Assembly (NCBI RefSeq): GCF_000600335.2
Contig: NZ_KK088571.1
Span: 92,566 to 156,565, forward strand
Origin: Rubellimicrobium mesophilum DSM 19309
GTDB taxonomy: Bacteria; Pseudomonadota; Alphaproteobacteria; Rhodobacterales; Rhodobacteraceae
Length of the DNA: 64,000 nt
Direction of reading: 5' to 3'
The notes beneath the pieces were generated by a model. The model saw nothing but the letters and a program-made list of their open reading frames with translations. It was not told the DNA's origin and did no database searches. This document shows positions 1 to 9,735 of the stretch, one piece after another. Every line of letters begins with the position of its first letter. Position 1 is the stretch's first letter. The translations under genes and the position numbers were made by a program.

Positions 1-1783
1 TCAACACCATCACCCTCGCCCAACGCGGCGGCGCCGGCCCCAACATCGACAGCGTCAAGATCACGCCTCTCAATGTCGGGCCTGCGGACACGACCGCTGA
101 CGAGGGCAATGACCTTGCGCTCGCCGTGGTCAACTCGACCAACCCGGCGGCGGTGGTCTTCCAGGTCAACGGCCTCGACAGCGACATCCAGACGATCACG
201 GTCAGCTTCAACGGCGGTACGGCAGAGGCGGTGACCCTGGATGCGCAGGGCCGCTTCACGCGCGACCTCAGCAGCCAAGCCGGCACGGTGACGGCCAACC
301 TCGTCGTAAAGGATGATGCGAACAACACCGCGTCGACCTCGGCGACAGTGACCATATCGACCGGGGGCGACCCGAACGCGGACATCGCCGTCAAGAGCAA
401 GGACGCGGCCTTCTACGCCGACCGTCTGCACTTCAACTGGATCGACAACCCAGAGTCCGTGACTCCCGGCACACCGCGCGACTACAAGGACAGCGCGGTC
501 GTCACCATCTCGAACACCGGCACCGCGCCTCTCCAGTTCCTGGAATCGACGCTCACCGGGCCGTTCAAGCTGGCCAACCCGGCCGCTTTCACCGGCCTCA
601 CGCTAGGCGCCGGCAAGTCGGTCGACGTCACCGTCCTCTTCGACCGCACCGCCTACACGCCGAAAGCCCAGACCGTCACGGGCGTCGTCGAGGGCGCGCT
701 CACGCTGCGAACGAACGACGCCGACAGTCCGATCGCCAAGGTCAACCTCGAGGCGTTCTGGCAGCAGCGCGACGAGGGCGGCTGGGAGCCGAACGCCAAC
801 GAGATCTGGAAGATGTTCGGCTTCGGCAACTTCATCGAGGGTCTCTCTCTCAACAACGGCGGCGAGTTCTCGGCCCTGAATTTCTACGATGTCTACCTGC
901 CGGCGGACGAGACGGAGGTGCTCTCTGCCTACTGGCGGCTGGCCGACGGGGTCACCTCAGCCAAGGTCACTCAGCTTGCGGCCTCCACAAGCCGGCCGGG
1001 GCGGCGCTCACCATCCACAATCCGGGATCCAAGAGCGCGGCGGTCCAGATCACCTATCACGATCCGCTCCAGAACCAGTCCATCCTGCCACTGCGGCCGA
1101 ACGGGACCTTCGCCACGGGTACGTTCACCAACACGACGGTTCCGGATGCCTGGACGGGCAACGACATCTTCGGCTTCACCGTCGCCGGCCTTTCCACCGA
1201 TCCCAACCTCAATCCGACCGGGACCGGCGCGCCGACCCAGGCCGAGCTCGACGCCCGCTATCCGGGCTACACGGTCAAGAACGGCAACGTGTTCGACCCG
1301 AGCGGCAAGGCGGTGCCCGACGGCTACACGGTCCGCGTGTTCCAGGCCGTGGATATGAACGGCGTGGCAATCCCGAACACCTATCTCATCCTCCAGGACT
1401 ACACCGGCATCAACTACGACTACCAGGACAACGTGTTCGTCGTTGAAGGCATCACGCCGGTCTTCTCGGGGACAGCGACCGCAACCCTGTCTTCGGCTCT
1501 CGCAAAGACGAGTTCGGCCAGCCTCCAAGGGACTGGAGAGGCGACTGATGATCGCCTTCTTGGAGACGCGGGGGCGAACCACCTGCGCGGCTGGGGCGGC
1601 GACGACGTGCTGATGGGGGGCCGGGGCGAGGACCACCTGAGCGGGGGGGCGGGCGAGATCCGGCTCCGGGAGGTGCGGGCGGGGGTCCTGGTCGAGCTCA
1701 ACGTCGACGACGACGCGCGGCCCGAGCTGGCGATCCTGGTCCGGGGCGGCGGCGGGCTCGACGCCGGCGACTTCGTGCTCTGA
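1..1783 (+). CDS. Secreted protein with RTX-type calcium-binding C-terminus (5' truncated, frameshifted)
   Basis: The gene enters from the left edge in frame 3 and has no start in the window. The first residues (NTITLAQRGGAGPNIDSVKI) look like the end of a CBM6/CBM35-type carbohydrate-binding module. Ig-like and choice-of-anchor-like beta-rich stretches follow. The tail after about 1540 carries GD-rich nonapeptide-like repeats (DDRLLGDAG, GGDDVLMGGRGEDHLSGGAG) and ends in GLDAGDFVL, typical of type I secreted hemolysin-type proteins. The reading frame jumps near 980-990: the upstream frame reads to TQLAAS and the conserved text resumes as GAALTIHNPGSK in another frame, consistent with one missing C. 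Role is inferred: an extracellular, calcium-binding, possibly glycan-binding protein. Confidence 0.7.
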
Positions 1784-2377
1784 CCGGCGGCGGGCCGGCT
1801 CGCCCCAAGGGGGCGGGACCGGCCACCGCACGCCCCCGGCGGACCGGTCCGCCGGCCTGTGGCTGGCTATCCCTGTTGGAAATAGGCACCCAACTTGGAA
1901 GGCCACTAGTCTGGCAGAAGGTTCACGGGCCTGTCTTGGAGAGGCGCGATGACAACTATGCCGGTGGATGCGAGCCTGCGTGAGGTCCGACGCCCTACCA
2001 GGTGGACGTCTAGAACATCCTGCTAACTTGCTTCGTGTCGCGAGTGATCTTCGTTCCAGTGCTGGCGGTACGACCGAAGCCGTATGACGGGTCATCGGCT
2101 TGCACCTTCGTCCATCTGACATGATCCAACTGCTTCGAACGGCGAGTCTGCTCGGACCCAGATCGATCGCCGGAGTGCCGATCGTTACGACCAGACCATT
2201 ACTGTCACGACCAGGGACTTCCTTTGGCGAGGAGCTAAAAGGACCTCGTGATCCCACTGGAGGCCTGCAGCACCGCCGAGACCGGAGTCGTGCGCCCCGA
2301 TGCTCAGGGTCGCTCTACAGTGAGTTGGCAAGATGGGAGTTCCCGAAAGGCTTGCCAGCGAGTATCGTCCGAGAGCC
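1784..2377. other. Intergenic region, no gene seen
   Basis: Apart from the hairpin at its left end, no frame gives a recognisable protein. Base composition is a little less GC-rich than the genes around it. It separates the RTX-type gene from the polysaccharide locus and should hold the promoter for the first glycosyltransferase. Confidence 0.4.
1794..1823 (+). terminator. Candidate terminator hairpin after RTX-type gene
   Basis: Eleven bases after the stop codon lie paired arms GCCGG/CCGGC and CGCCCC/GGGGCG around a short AAG loop, with a small internal bulge. There is no T-tract, so it may be a 3' stabilising hairpin or a Rho-dependent end. Confidence 0.45.
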
Positions 2378-3304
2378 ATGACGCCCAAGACCTCTGTTGT
2401 CGTAGTCACCTACAACCATGCTGCGTTCATAGATCAGGCACTTGAATCGGTTCTGGGTCAGAGGACCGATCATGACTTCGAAGTCATAATCAGCGAGGAT
2501 GCGTCCACCGACGGAACCCACGAAATCGTCAAGCGCTGGCAAGAACGGTTCCCCTCGGTCGTCCGTTTGCTCCTCTCGGAGAAGAACCTGCGCAGCAATG
2601 AGACCGTAAGGCGCGGCTTTCATGCGGCACGAGGCAAATACGTCTCCCTGCTGGACGGCGACGATTGCTGGAGTTCGCCGGACAAGCTTGCACGACAAGC
2701 GGCAGTCCTCGACGCGGATCCCAGCCTTAGTCTCTGCTTTCATAATGCAGTGGTCTCTACGGGCACGACGCGTTTCGGAGGTCTGTGGACCGATCCTTCA
2801 TTGAAGGCGAGGCTCGGCTTGGCCGACCTGTGGGAGGGCAACCCCTTCGCGACCTGCGGGAGCATGTTCAGGAGGGCTTGCGTGCCACGGATTCCGGACT
2901 GGTACTGCCAGGTCGGCGGCATGATCACCGATTGGCCCCTCTATGTCCTCTTCGCCGAAAAGGGCGACATCGCCTTCCTGCCCGAAGCGATGGGCGTCTA
3001 CAGGCTCCATCCGGGCGGTGCGTTCTCGCCGAAGTCGGACCTGACCAAACTCGAAACCATGGAGATGCTTTACCGGATCGTGAACGAAGGGACCGAATTC
3101 AGGCACGACAAGGACCTTCGGGCGGGTCATGGCAGGTATTTCCTCGACATGGCACGGACCTACTTGGATCAGGGCCGAACGGATCTCGCGCGCCGGTGCC
3201 TTCGGGAGGCTCGCAGCTATCGGCCCCGCGGTCAGTTCCGAGGTCTCGCCGAAGCGTTCTCGCTGGAGGTGCGCAGTTGGCTGCGTCGGAGAGCATCGCT
3301 GTGA
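2378..3304 (+). CDS. Glycosyltransferase family 2
   Basis: A GT-A fold glycosyltransferase of about 308 residues, expected to move a nucleotide-sugar residue onto a growing glycan on the cytoplasmic side. The N-terminus TPKTSVVVVTYNHA is the usual first strand. EDASTDGT (about 40-47) and the DGDD motif (93-96) bind the nucleotide and metal. ATG 2378 is chosen because the family begins right before this strand; an in-frame ATG at 2333 would add 15 residues of unconserved sequence. It is the first gene of the polysaccharide locus, and its stop overlaps the GTG of the next gene. Acceptor and donor cannot be read from the sequence. Confidence 0.85.
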   Translation: MTPKTSVVVVTYNHAAFIDQALESVLGQRTDHDFEVIISEDASTDGTHEIVKRWQERFPSVVRLLLSEKNLRSNETVRRGFHAARGKYVSLLDGDDCWSSPDKLARQAAVLDADPSLSLCFHNAVVSTGTTRFGGLWTDPSLKARLGLADLWEGNPFATCGSMFRRACVPRIPDWYCQVGGMITDWPLYVLFAEKGDIAFLPEAMGVYRLHPGGAFSPKSDLTKLETMEMLYRIVNEGTEFRHDKDLRAGHGRYFLDMARTYLDQGRTDLARRCLREARSYRPRGQFRGLAEAFSLEVRSWLRRRASL

Positions 3305-4287
3305 CGATCGACAAGGCTGAGGTTCCGACGATCCCTCCGATCGCGGAACCGGCCGCCTCGCCGCGCTGGTCGGTCATGATCCCGACCTATGAAAGCGCGC
3401 ATCTGGCCGCAGGGGCGATCGACTCCGTGCTCAAGCAGGCGTTGCCGCCCGACGACATGGAGATCGTCGTCGTGGACGATGCCTCGCGCGATGACATCGA
3501 ACGTGTGGTGGCCGAACGTGGCGGGCGGGTTCGATTGCACAAGCAGCCGAGTAATCTCGGCGTGCCGGCCAACCTGACCGAATGCATCCGCCTTTCCAGG
3601 GGGCAACTCGTCCATATTCTCCATGGCGACGACATGGTCCGCCCTGGATTTTATGCCGCAATGGAGAAGGGCTTCGCGGATCCTTCGGTGGGCGCCGTCT
3701 GGTGCCGTCAGATCTTCATGGATCGCGACGGAAACTGGACCGGAGTCAGCGCCATCGAGGCGCCCGAGGGCCGGGTCCTGCACGCGGCCCGGTTCCTGGC
3801 GGAGCGACAAAGGATCATGACGCCATCCATCTGCGTGCGCCGCTCCGTCTATGAGGCGGTGGGCGGGTTCCATCCTGAGCTGCGCTGCGTGGAAGACTGG
3901 GAGATGTGGGTCCGCATCGCGGCCCGCTTCGCCATCGGGCACGTTCATGAGCCCCTGGCGGTCTATCGGATGCACGCCGCGTCGAACACGGGCCGCAACC
4001 TTCGGGATGCGGCCGAGGCGGCCTATGCGGGAAAGGCCATAGACCTCTTCGCTGCCCATCTGCCGCCATCCGAGGCAGGGGACGTCGTCCGCGCGGCTCG
4101 CCGCTCCGCCGCTCGTCATGCGCTGGACACCGGCTGGAGCCTTGCGCGAGGTGGGGATCGGTCAGCGGGACGGGCTCAGGCCGCGGCGGCCCTGCGGCTG
4201 TCCCGCGATCCTGCGATCCTGCTCCGGGCGGTCTACAACCTGCTCCTCGGTCCCATTTCGCCATCCCATCCGGGAGGGCCGACGTGA
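3301..4287 (+). CDS. Glycosyltransferase family 2
   Basis: A 328-residue GT2 enzyme starting at GTG 3301, which overlaps the previous stop (GTGA). After a proline-rich lead of about 20 residues come WSVMIPTYESA, VVDDAS (57-62) and HGDD (108-111), the donor and metal-binding motifs. A C-terminal helical part follows (to AVYNLLLGPISP). The open frame extends upstream to 2785, but that part is a shadow of the preceding gene. Likely translated together with its neighbours; substrate unknown. Confidence 0.85.
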   Translation: MTIDKAEVPTIPPIAEPAASPRWSVMIPTYESAHLAAGAIDSVLKQALPPDDMEIVVVDDASRDDIERVVAERGGRVRLHKQPSNLGVPANLTECIRLSRGQLVHILHGDDMVRPGFYAAMEKGFADPSVGAVWCRQIFMDRDGNWTGVSAIEAPEGRVLHAARFLAERQRIMTPSICVRRSVYEAVGGFHPELRCVEDWEMWVRIAARFAIGHVHEPLAVYRMHAASNTGRNLRDAAEAAYAGKAIDLFAAHLPPSEAGDVVRAARRSAARHALDTGWSLARGGDRSAGRAQAAAALRLSRDPAILLRAVYNLLLGPISPSHPGGPT

Positions 4288-5291
4288 TGCTCCCATCGGT
4301 GGTGATCTCGGGCTGCGGGGCGGTGGTCAACGAATATTACGGTCCGCTGCTGCAGCGTCGGGAGCTGGATGGCCAACTGCGCGTCATCGGCGTGCACGAC
4401 CCGTCGCCCGACCGGATGCGTGCAGTGGTCGACCGCCATTTCCCTTCAGCCCGCCCTTGCGCCGTCTTCACGGATCTCGTGGGGCTTCCTGCCGATCTGG
4501 TGATAGTTGCAGCCCCACCGGCCACTCATGCCGCGCAGGTCATCGAGGCACTCGAGGCAGGCCGAGCAGTCCTCTGCGAGAAGCCCATGGCGCTGACTGG
4601 GGCGGAGGCGGAACGAATGGTCGTGACAGCGGAACGGACGCGTCGACTCCTTGCGGTGGCGCTGGTCCGCCGCTGGCACCCATCGAGCCGCATCGCGCGC
4701 TGGATCGTCCGGAGTGGGCTCTTCGGGTCGGTCCACTCGGTCGATGTCTTCGAAGGGGGACCGTTCCGGTGGCCCGTCTCGGGACCGGGATACTTCACGC
4801 GAAGCCTGTCGGGGGGAGGGGTCTTGGCCGACCTTGGGCCCCACCTGCTCGACCTTCTCCACGACTGGCTGGGCGAGCTCGAGTTGCTGGAGATGCAGGA
4901 CGATGCCATGGGCGGAGTCGAGGCCAATGCGCTCGTGCGACTCCGCGCCGGGAACGTGCCGGTCGTCCTGCGTCTGACGCGCGACTGGGAGCGGCCGAAC
5001 GAGATCACCGTCCAGTTTGACCAGGCGATGTTGCGCTGGAGGCCCGACGACATCAGCCATGTCACGGTCACCACGCGGGACGGGCAGGCGCTGAAGCTTA
5101 CCGGGCCCGAGGATGGTGACTTTCTGGACAGTTTCGGCGCCATGCTCGACGCGGTTCTTGAGCGGATGGCCGGGTGCCCCTCCCCGGTCGTGGAAGGCCG
5201 CGAGGCGTTGACGGTGGTAAGATTGATCGAGAGGGCCTACCGAGACCGCCTGCCCATGGTCATGCCGTGGCTGGAACCGGCCCATGGCTGA
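4287..5291 (+). CDS. Gfo/Idh/MocA family oxidoreductase
   Basis: An NAD(P)-dependent sugar oxidoreductase of 334 residues. The Rossmann start VVISGCGAVV lies at residues 5-14, and the family motif CEKPM at 97-101 contains the catalytic lysine. The C-terminal half matches the substrate-binding alpha/beta domain. ATG 4287 shares a TGATG junction with the upstream stop; GTG 4284 is one codon earlier. In this setting it probably makes or remodels a nucleotide-linked sugar (for example a 3-keto sugar step), but the exact reaction is inferred only. Confidence 0.82.
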   Translation: MLPSVVISGCGAVVNEYYGPLLQRRELDGQLRVIGVHDPSPDRMRAVVDRHFPSARPCAVFTDLVGLPADLVIVAAPPATHAAQVIEALEAGRAVLCEKPMALTGAEAERMVVTAERTRRLLAVALVRRWHPSSRIARWIVRSGLFGSVHSVDVFEGGPFRWPVSGPGYFTRSLSGGGVLADLGPHLLDLLHDWLGELELLEMQDDAMGGVEANALVRLRAGNVPVVLRLTRDWERPNEITVQFDQAMLRWRPDDISHVTVTTRDGQALKLTGPEDGDFLDSFGAMLDAVLERMAGCPSPVVEGREALTVVRLIERAYRDRLPMVMPWLEPAHG

Positions 5292-6369
5292 CCTTGGCCC
5301 TCGAATAGCCGTTGTTGGCGCCGGCGGCTTCGTGGGCAATCGCATGGTGGAGGTCCTGAACCTTGACCTCCGGTGGCCCGTCCGGCCTGTGGCACGCCGC
5401 GCAAGCGGGCTGGCCCTCGCGGCCCGCTTCGCTCTCGATGGCCGCGTGGCTAATGCCATGGACCATCAGCGCCTGAAAGAGGCGCTCGACGGCTGTGAGG
5501 TCGTGGTCCACGCCGTGGCCGGTGACTCCGCGACGATCATCGGGTCCGTGGAGCCGGTTTACACTGCGGCCGCGGCGGCGGGCTGCCGACGCCTTGTCTA
5601 CCTCAGTTCAGCCATGGTGCATGGCCAATCGCCGACCGCCGGGACCGATGAGGGGTCGCCATTGCCGCGCGACCAGCGCCTGCCCTACAACCTCGCGAAG
5701 CGCGAGGCCGAACGGCGCCTCTTCAAGCTTGCCGAGCGAGGCAAGGTTGAAGCGGTGGCCTTGCGGCCGGGCATCGTCTGGGGGCCGCGCTCACAATGGA
5801 TCGGAGGGCTGGCCGACGCCCTGCTGGGTGGACGGGCCGGGTTGGTGGACGCTGGCCGGGGGGTTTGCAACGCCATCCATGTGGACAATGTCGTTCATGC
5901 CGTGCGACTGGCCGCGACCGTTCCTGGGGTCGCGGGCGAGGCGTTCCTGATCGGAGAGCATGAGACGCCGAGCTGGCGGACCTTCACCGCGAGGGTTGCC
6001 ACGGCCCTAGGGATGTCGATCGAGGCCATTCCGACGCTCGACTTCGAGCAGACGCCACCGACGCTGCAAGAACGGGTCGACGGCTGGCGACAGTCCCGCT
6101 CGGTCCAGCGTGCGCTGGAATCCCTGCCGAGGCCGCTCCGGATGGGGCTGGCGGCCGCTTGGGCGGCTTCGGGCGCCCTGCCGCAAGCGAGACCGCCGGG
6201 ACCCCAGGCCGACTTGGAGATGGCGCTCCTTCATCGCGCCACGCACGTCCCGAACTGGGAGAAGGCGCGCAGAGTGCTCGGCTACGAGCCGATCATGCCC
6301 ACGGACGAGGGCTGGCGACGCACGATCGCCTGGCTCGCCTTTGCAGGCTATCCGGTGACCGTCACATGA
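5284..6369 (+). CDS. NAD-dependent epimerase/dehydratase family protein
   Basis: An extended-SDR protein of 361 residues that starts inside the end of the oxidoreductase gene. The dinucleotide-binding motif GAGGFVG is at 12-18 and the catalytic pair is Tyr135 and Lys139 (YNLAK). LSSAMVHG supplies the usual upstream serine strand. The C-terminal region after about 260 is less conserved. Its likely role is modification of a nucleotide sugar for the polysaccharide. Its stop overlaps the next start as ATGA. Substrate not determined. Confidence 0.82.
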   Translation: MADLGPRIAVVGAGGFVGNRMVEVLNLDLRWPVRPVARRASGLALAARFALDGRVANAMDHQRLKEALDGCEVVVHAVAGDSATIIGSVEPVYTAAAAAGCRRLVYLSSAMVHGQSPTAGTDEGSPLPRDQRLPYNLAKREAERRLFKLAERGKVEAVALRPGIVWGPRSQWIGGLADALLGGRAGLVDAGRGVCNAIHVDNVVHAVRLAATVPGVAGEAFLIGEHETPSWRTFTARVATALGMSIEAIPTLDFEQTPPTLQERVDGWRQSRSVQRALESLPRPLRMGLAAAWAASGALPQARPPGPQADLEMALLHRATHVPNWEKARRVLGYEPIMPTDEGWRRTIAWLAFAGYPVTVT

Positions 6370-7940
6370 CGCGGGTCTCGGCGGTCATCAACATCTACGA
6401 GGAGGACCCGACGCTGATCTCGGAGGCCATCGCGAGCATCCGGGCGCAGACCCGACCGGCGGACGAGATCATCGTCGTGCAGGACGGCATGCACCGGGAT
6501 TATTCCGCGTTGTTCGCCCGGCATCCGGACCTGACTCTCCTCCGGCAGGAGAACATGGGTCTGGCGGCTGCGCGCAACACGGGGCTGCGCGCGGCGACTG
6601 GCGACATGATCCTGTTCCTGGACGGGGACGACCGCCTCATGCCCGAGGCCATCGCCGTCAACCTTGCGCAGCTCGAGGGAGAGCCGGGAGCCCTCATGGC
6701 CTTTGGCGGCTGGCGTTTCATCGAGGCGGACGGCACGCCGCTGCCGCAGATCGTCATGCCGCCTTTGGGCGAGGACCCTGTAGCGACTCTTCTCCGCGGC
6801 AACTGCATCGGGATGCACTCCACCGTGCTTTATCGCCGCTCCGCCCTGCTGGCGGAGGGAGGCTTCGCCCCCGACTTCCGCGCCTGCGAGGACTACGAGC
6901 TGTATCTGCGCATGGCCCGGCGGGGACCGATTCTCGCCACGGGCCGCCTGCTGGCCGAATACCGGCAGCATGGCGGCAACATGTCGTCGGATCATCCGAT
7001 GATGATGCGCACCGCTCTGCGCGTGCTGGCCGCGCAGGAGCCGCACCTCGCTGGCCGGCCGGACTGGGCGGCTGCGCGTCGGCAGGGCATCGCAGCCTGG
7101 AAGGTGCATTATGCGCGCCAGCAGTATGCCGACATCCTGAAGGCAGCCCGCGGACAGGCGCCTGCTGGACGGGTCCTGCGAAGCTGGCTACGCATGACTC
7201 GCGCGGTCCCGTGGACGATGGGCAAGGTGGTCATGTCGGAAATTCTGAGCCGTATTCGGGCGGCGATCCGCACCGACGCGCGGCAGCGGCCGGTCGATCA
7301 TGTTGACTGGGGTCAGCTTCGGAGGACAACGCCCGTGAGCCCTTGGTTCGGCTTCGACCGGGGGCTTCCGGTCGACCGCCGCTACATCGAAGGATTCCTG
7401 ACGACGAGCGCGGGCGACATCCGTGGCCGTGTGCTCGAAGTTGGCGACAATGCCTACACGCTGAGGTTCGGCGGCGACCGCGTGACAGCGAGCGAAGTGC
7501 TGCACGTCGATCCGGAGGCTCCTGGCGTCACCTACGTCGCCGACCTCGCCGATGGCGCCGGGCTGCCCGACAATGCCTTCGACTGCATCGTGCTCACGCA
7601 GACGCTGCACCTCATCTACGACATGCCCGCCGCCATCCGTACCATCCGTCGCATCCTCGCACCCGGAGGCGTGCTCCTCCTCACCGTTCCCGGCGTGAGC
7701 AGTGTGGACCAGGGAGAGTGGGGAGGCACATGGTTCTGGTCGTTGACCGCCGCTTCCCTGGGCCGCCTTCTCAGCGATGCTTTCCAAGTCGAGAACGTGT
7801 CGGTCGAGACGCATGGCAATGTGCTGGTCGCGACCGCCTTCCTCCACGGCTTGGCCGCGTCCGAGCTGACGGATGAGGAGTTCGCGGTCGCGGACCCGAA
7901 TTATCCCGTCATCGTGACAGCTCGGGCCCGTAAAGCTTGA
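6366..7940 (+). CDS. Bifunctional GT2 glycosyltransferase - SAM methyltransferase
   Basis: A 524-residue two-domain protein. Residues 1 to about 270 are a GT2 domain (VSAVINIYEEDPTL, VVQDGMH, and DGDD at about 87-90). Residues from about 330 carry a class I methyltransferase domain: the lead GFDRGLPVDRRYIEGFL is typical of methyltransferases in glycan clusters, followed by VLEVGDNAYT, FDCIVLTQTLH and LAPGGVLLLTVPG. The start is the ATG overlapping the previous stop (ATGA); the longer frame to 6159 is a shadow. The fusion suggests that sugar addition and methylation, perhaps chain capping, are linked. The site of methylation is unknown. Confidence 0.82.
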   Translation: MTRVSAVINIYEEDPTLISEAIASIRAQTRPADEIIVVQDGMHRDYSALFARHPDLTLLRQENMGLAAARNTGLRAATGDMILFLDGDDRLMPEAIAVNLAQLEGEPGALMAFGGWRFIEADGTPLPQIVMPPLGEDPVATLLRGNCIGMHSTVLYRRSALLAEGGFAPDFRACEDYELYLRMARRGPILATGRLLAEYRQHGGNMSSDHPMMMRTALRVLAAQEPHLAGRPDWAAARRQGIAAWKVHYARQQYADILKAARGQAPAGRVLRSWLRMTRAVPWTMGKVVMSEILSRIRAAIRTDARQRPVDHVDWGQLRRTTPVSPWFGFDRGLPVDRRYIEGFLTTSAGDIRGRVLEVGDNAYTLRFGGDRVTASEVLHVDPEAPGVTYVADLADGAGLPDNAFDCIVLTQTLHLIYDMPAAIRTIRRILAPGGVLLLTVPGVSSVDQGEWGGTWFWSLTAASLGRLLSDAFQVENVSVETHGNVLVATAFLHGLAASELTDEEFAVADPNYPVIVTARARKA

Positions 7941-7942
7941 GG

Positions 7943-8890
7943 ATGCGGGCGGCCCTTGGTCGGCTCGGCGGGGTCGCTCGATGGCTGGCTGGTCGGTCCG
8001 ATCCCGTCATCCTGATGTATCATCGGGTCGCCCAGACGGAGGTCGATCCCTGGGGCCTGTCGGTCCGGCCCGAAACCTTCGAGCGGCAGATGGCCCTTCT
8101 CGCGCAGACGCGGAGGCCCGTGCCACTCCGATGGTTGACGGCTGAGTTGCGGGCCGGGCGGAGGCCGCCAGGGGCCGTGGCGGTGACCTTCGACGATGCC
8201 TACCGCGACGTGCTGGAGAATGCCCAGCCGAGCTTGGTCCGGCACGGCGTCCCCGCGACGGTCTTCGTCGTCTCGGGCACGATCGGATCGGAGCGCGGCT
8301 ACTGGTGGGACGAGTTGGCGCAGTTGGTCCTGGGAGATCAAGCCCTTCCGGAGGCCATGGACTTGCCTGTCCCATCGCCGGAGGTCGAGCTGGCACGCCA
8401 GCAAGGAGACCGCAGCGCCCTGCACATGGCTCTCTGGCGTTTGGTCAGGCTTCGGCCGGAGGAAGAGCGCGCCACGATCATGCGGGCCGTGGCTCGTGCC
8501 TATGGCGACCCGCCGATCCCCTATGCGCCAGTGATGACGGAGCACGAGCTCCGTTCGATCACCGATGGCGGGCTGGTGAGTCTCGGGGTCCATACCGTGA
8601 CGCACCCGTCGCTGCCCTCGCTCACGGTCGAGCGGCAGCGCGAGGAACTGGCGGCCAGCCGGGCGGAGGTGGAGCGGATCGCCGGAGAGCCTCTTGCCTC
8701 GCTGGCCTATCCATTCGGCGACTACGACGAGACCACCATCGGCGTCGCGCGCTCGCTCGGCTTCGACCACGCGGTCAGCGTCGAGGCTGGGTGGGCCAAC
8801 GACTGGGGGCGACGGTTCGCGCTGCCACGGATCGACGTCAAGGACTGGCCGGACGCGCGTTTCCTGCGGACGCTTGCATGGCTCGGGTAA
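7943..8890 (+). CDS. Polysaccharide deacetylase family protein
   Basis: A NodB-homology (carbohydrate esterase 4) protein of 315 residues. Motif 1 is TFDD with Asp84 and Asp85, and motif 2 is HTVTH with His217 and His221 holding the metal. LAYPFGDYD is the third conserved block. No signal peptide is evident, so action on a lipid-linked or cytoplasmic intermediate is possible. ATG 7943 is preferred; a TTG at 7937 would overlap the upstream stop. It ends inside the next gene, pointing to coupling. The expected reaction is removal of N- or O-acetyl groups from the glycan. Confidence 0.85.
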   Translation: MRAALGRLGGVARWLAGRSDPVILMYHRVAQTEVDPWGLSVRPETFERQMALLAQTRRPVPLRWLTAELRAGRRPPGAVAVTFDDAYRDVLENAQPSLVRHGVPATVFVVSGTIGSERGYWWDELAQLVLGDQALPEAMDLPVPSPEVELARQQGDRSALHMALWRLVRLRPEEERATIMRAVARAYGDPPIPYAPVMTEHELRSITDGGLVSLGVHTVTHPSLPSLTVERQREELAASRAEVERIAGEPLASLAYPFGDYDETTIGVARSLGFDHAVSVEAGWANDWGRRFALPRIDVKDWPDARFLRTLAWLG

Positions 8891-9735
8891 GCGCGATCAT
8901 CATCTTCCTCAATGAGGAGCGCTTCCTGGCCGAGGCCATCGCCAGCGTCCGGGCGCAGACCTTCGACGATTGGGAACTTATACTCGTGGACGACGGCTCC
9001 ACCGATGCGAGCCCTTCGATCGCCCATGCAGTCGCGGCGCAGGACCCCCGTATCCGCGTCGTGACGCATCCCGGCGGCGAGAATCGGGGCATGAGCGCGA
9101 GCCGCAACCGCGGACTGGCCGAGGCAAGAGGGGATTACGTCGCTTTCCTCGATGGTGACGACGTCTGGCTCCCGCAGAAGCTTGCCGAACAGGTGGCGAT
9201 CCTGGACGCCGAGCCGCGATGCGGGATGCTCTATGGCCGGACGATGCTCTGGCATAGCTGGAACCCGGAAGCGGCGGATCGAGACGGGTTCCTGGATCTG
9301 GGGGTGGAGCCGGGTCGCTCCTATGACCCGCCGGTTCTCTACAGGCTCCTGTTGCGGAACCGGGCGCAAGCCCCCACGACCAACAATGCCATCCTTCGCC
9401 GATCTCTGGCGGACCAAGTGGGTGGCTTCGAGGACGAGTTCCGCACGCTGTTCGAGGATCAGGTCTTCTATGTGAAGACCCATCTCGCGGCGCCTTGCTT
9501 CGTGGACGACCGTGTCTGGGCCTGGTATCGCCAGCATCCCCGAAGTTCGACCTCGCAAGTCCACCCCCTGCGGGAACTGGCGGCGCTCGCTCGCTTCCAC
9601 CGCTGGGTGGGGGGCTACTTGCGGGCGCATTATCCGGGCCGGAGGGATCTTTGGTTGTCGCTGTTGGCTGCGAGGGTCGATTGCCGGTTGCGGCAAGCTA
9701 GGGCCATGGCCGGCTTCGCGCTGGGGCGCGGCTGA
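8878..9735 (+). CDS. Glycosyltransferase family 2
   Basis: A 285-residue GT2 enzyme. VSAIIIFLNEERFLAEAI begins the fold, VDDGSTD is at 37-43 and DGDD at 92-95. FEDQVFYVKTHL further on corresponds to the catalytic-base region. The ATG at 8878 lies inside the end of the deacetylase gene. It is closely similar in layout to the next gene (both share the SYDPP and ILR blocks), so the pair may have arisen by duplication. Donor and acceptor unknown. Confidence 0.85.
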   Translation: MARVSAIIIFLNEERFLAEAIASVRAQTFDDWELILVDDGSTDASPSIAHAVAAQDPRIRVVTHPGGENRGMSASRNRGLAEARGDYVAFLDGDDVWLPQKLAEQVAILDAEPRCGMLYGRTMLWHSWNPEAADRDGFLDLGVEPGRSYDPPVLYRLLLRNRAQAPTTNNAILRRSLADQVGGFEDEFRTLFEDQVFYVKTHLAAPCFVDDRVWAWYRQHPRSSTSQVHPLRELAALARFHRWVGGYLRAHYPGRRDLWLSLLAARVDCRLRQARAMAGFALGRG

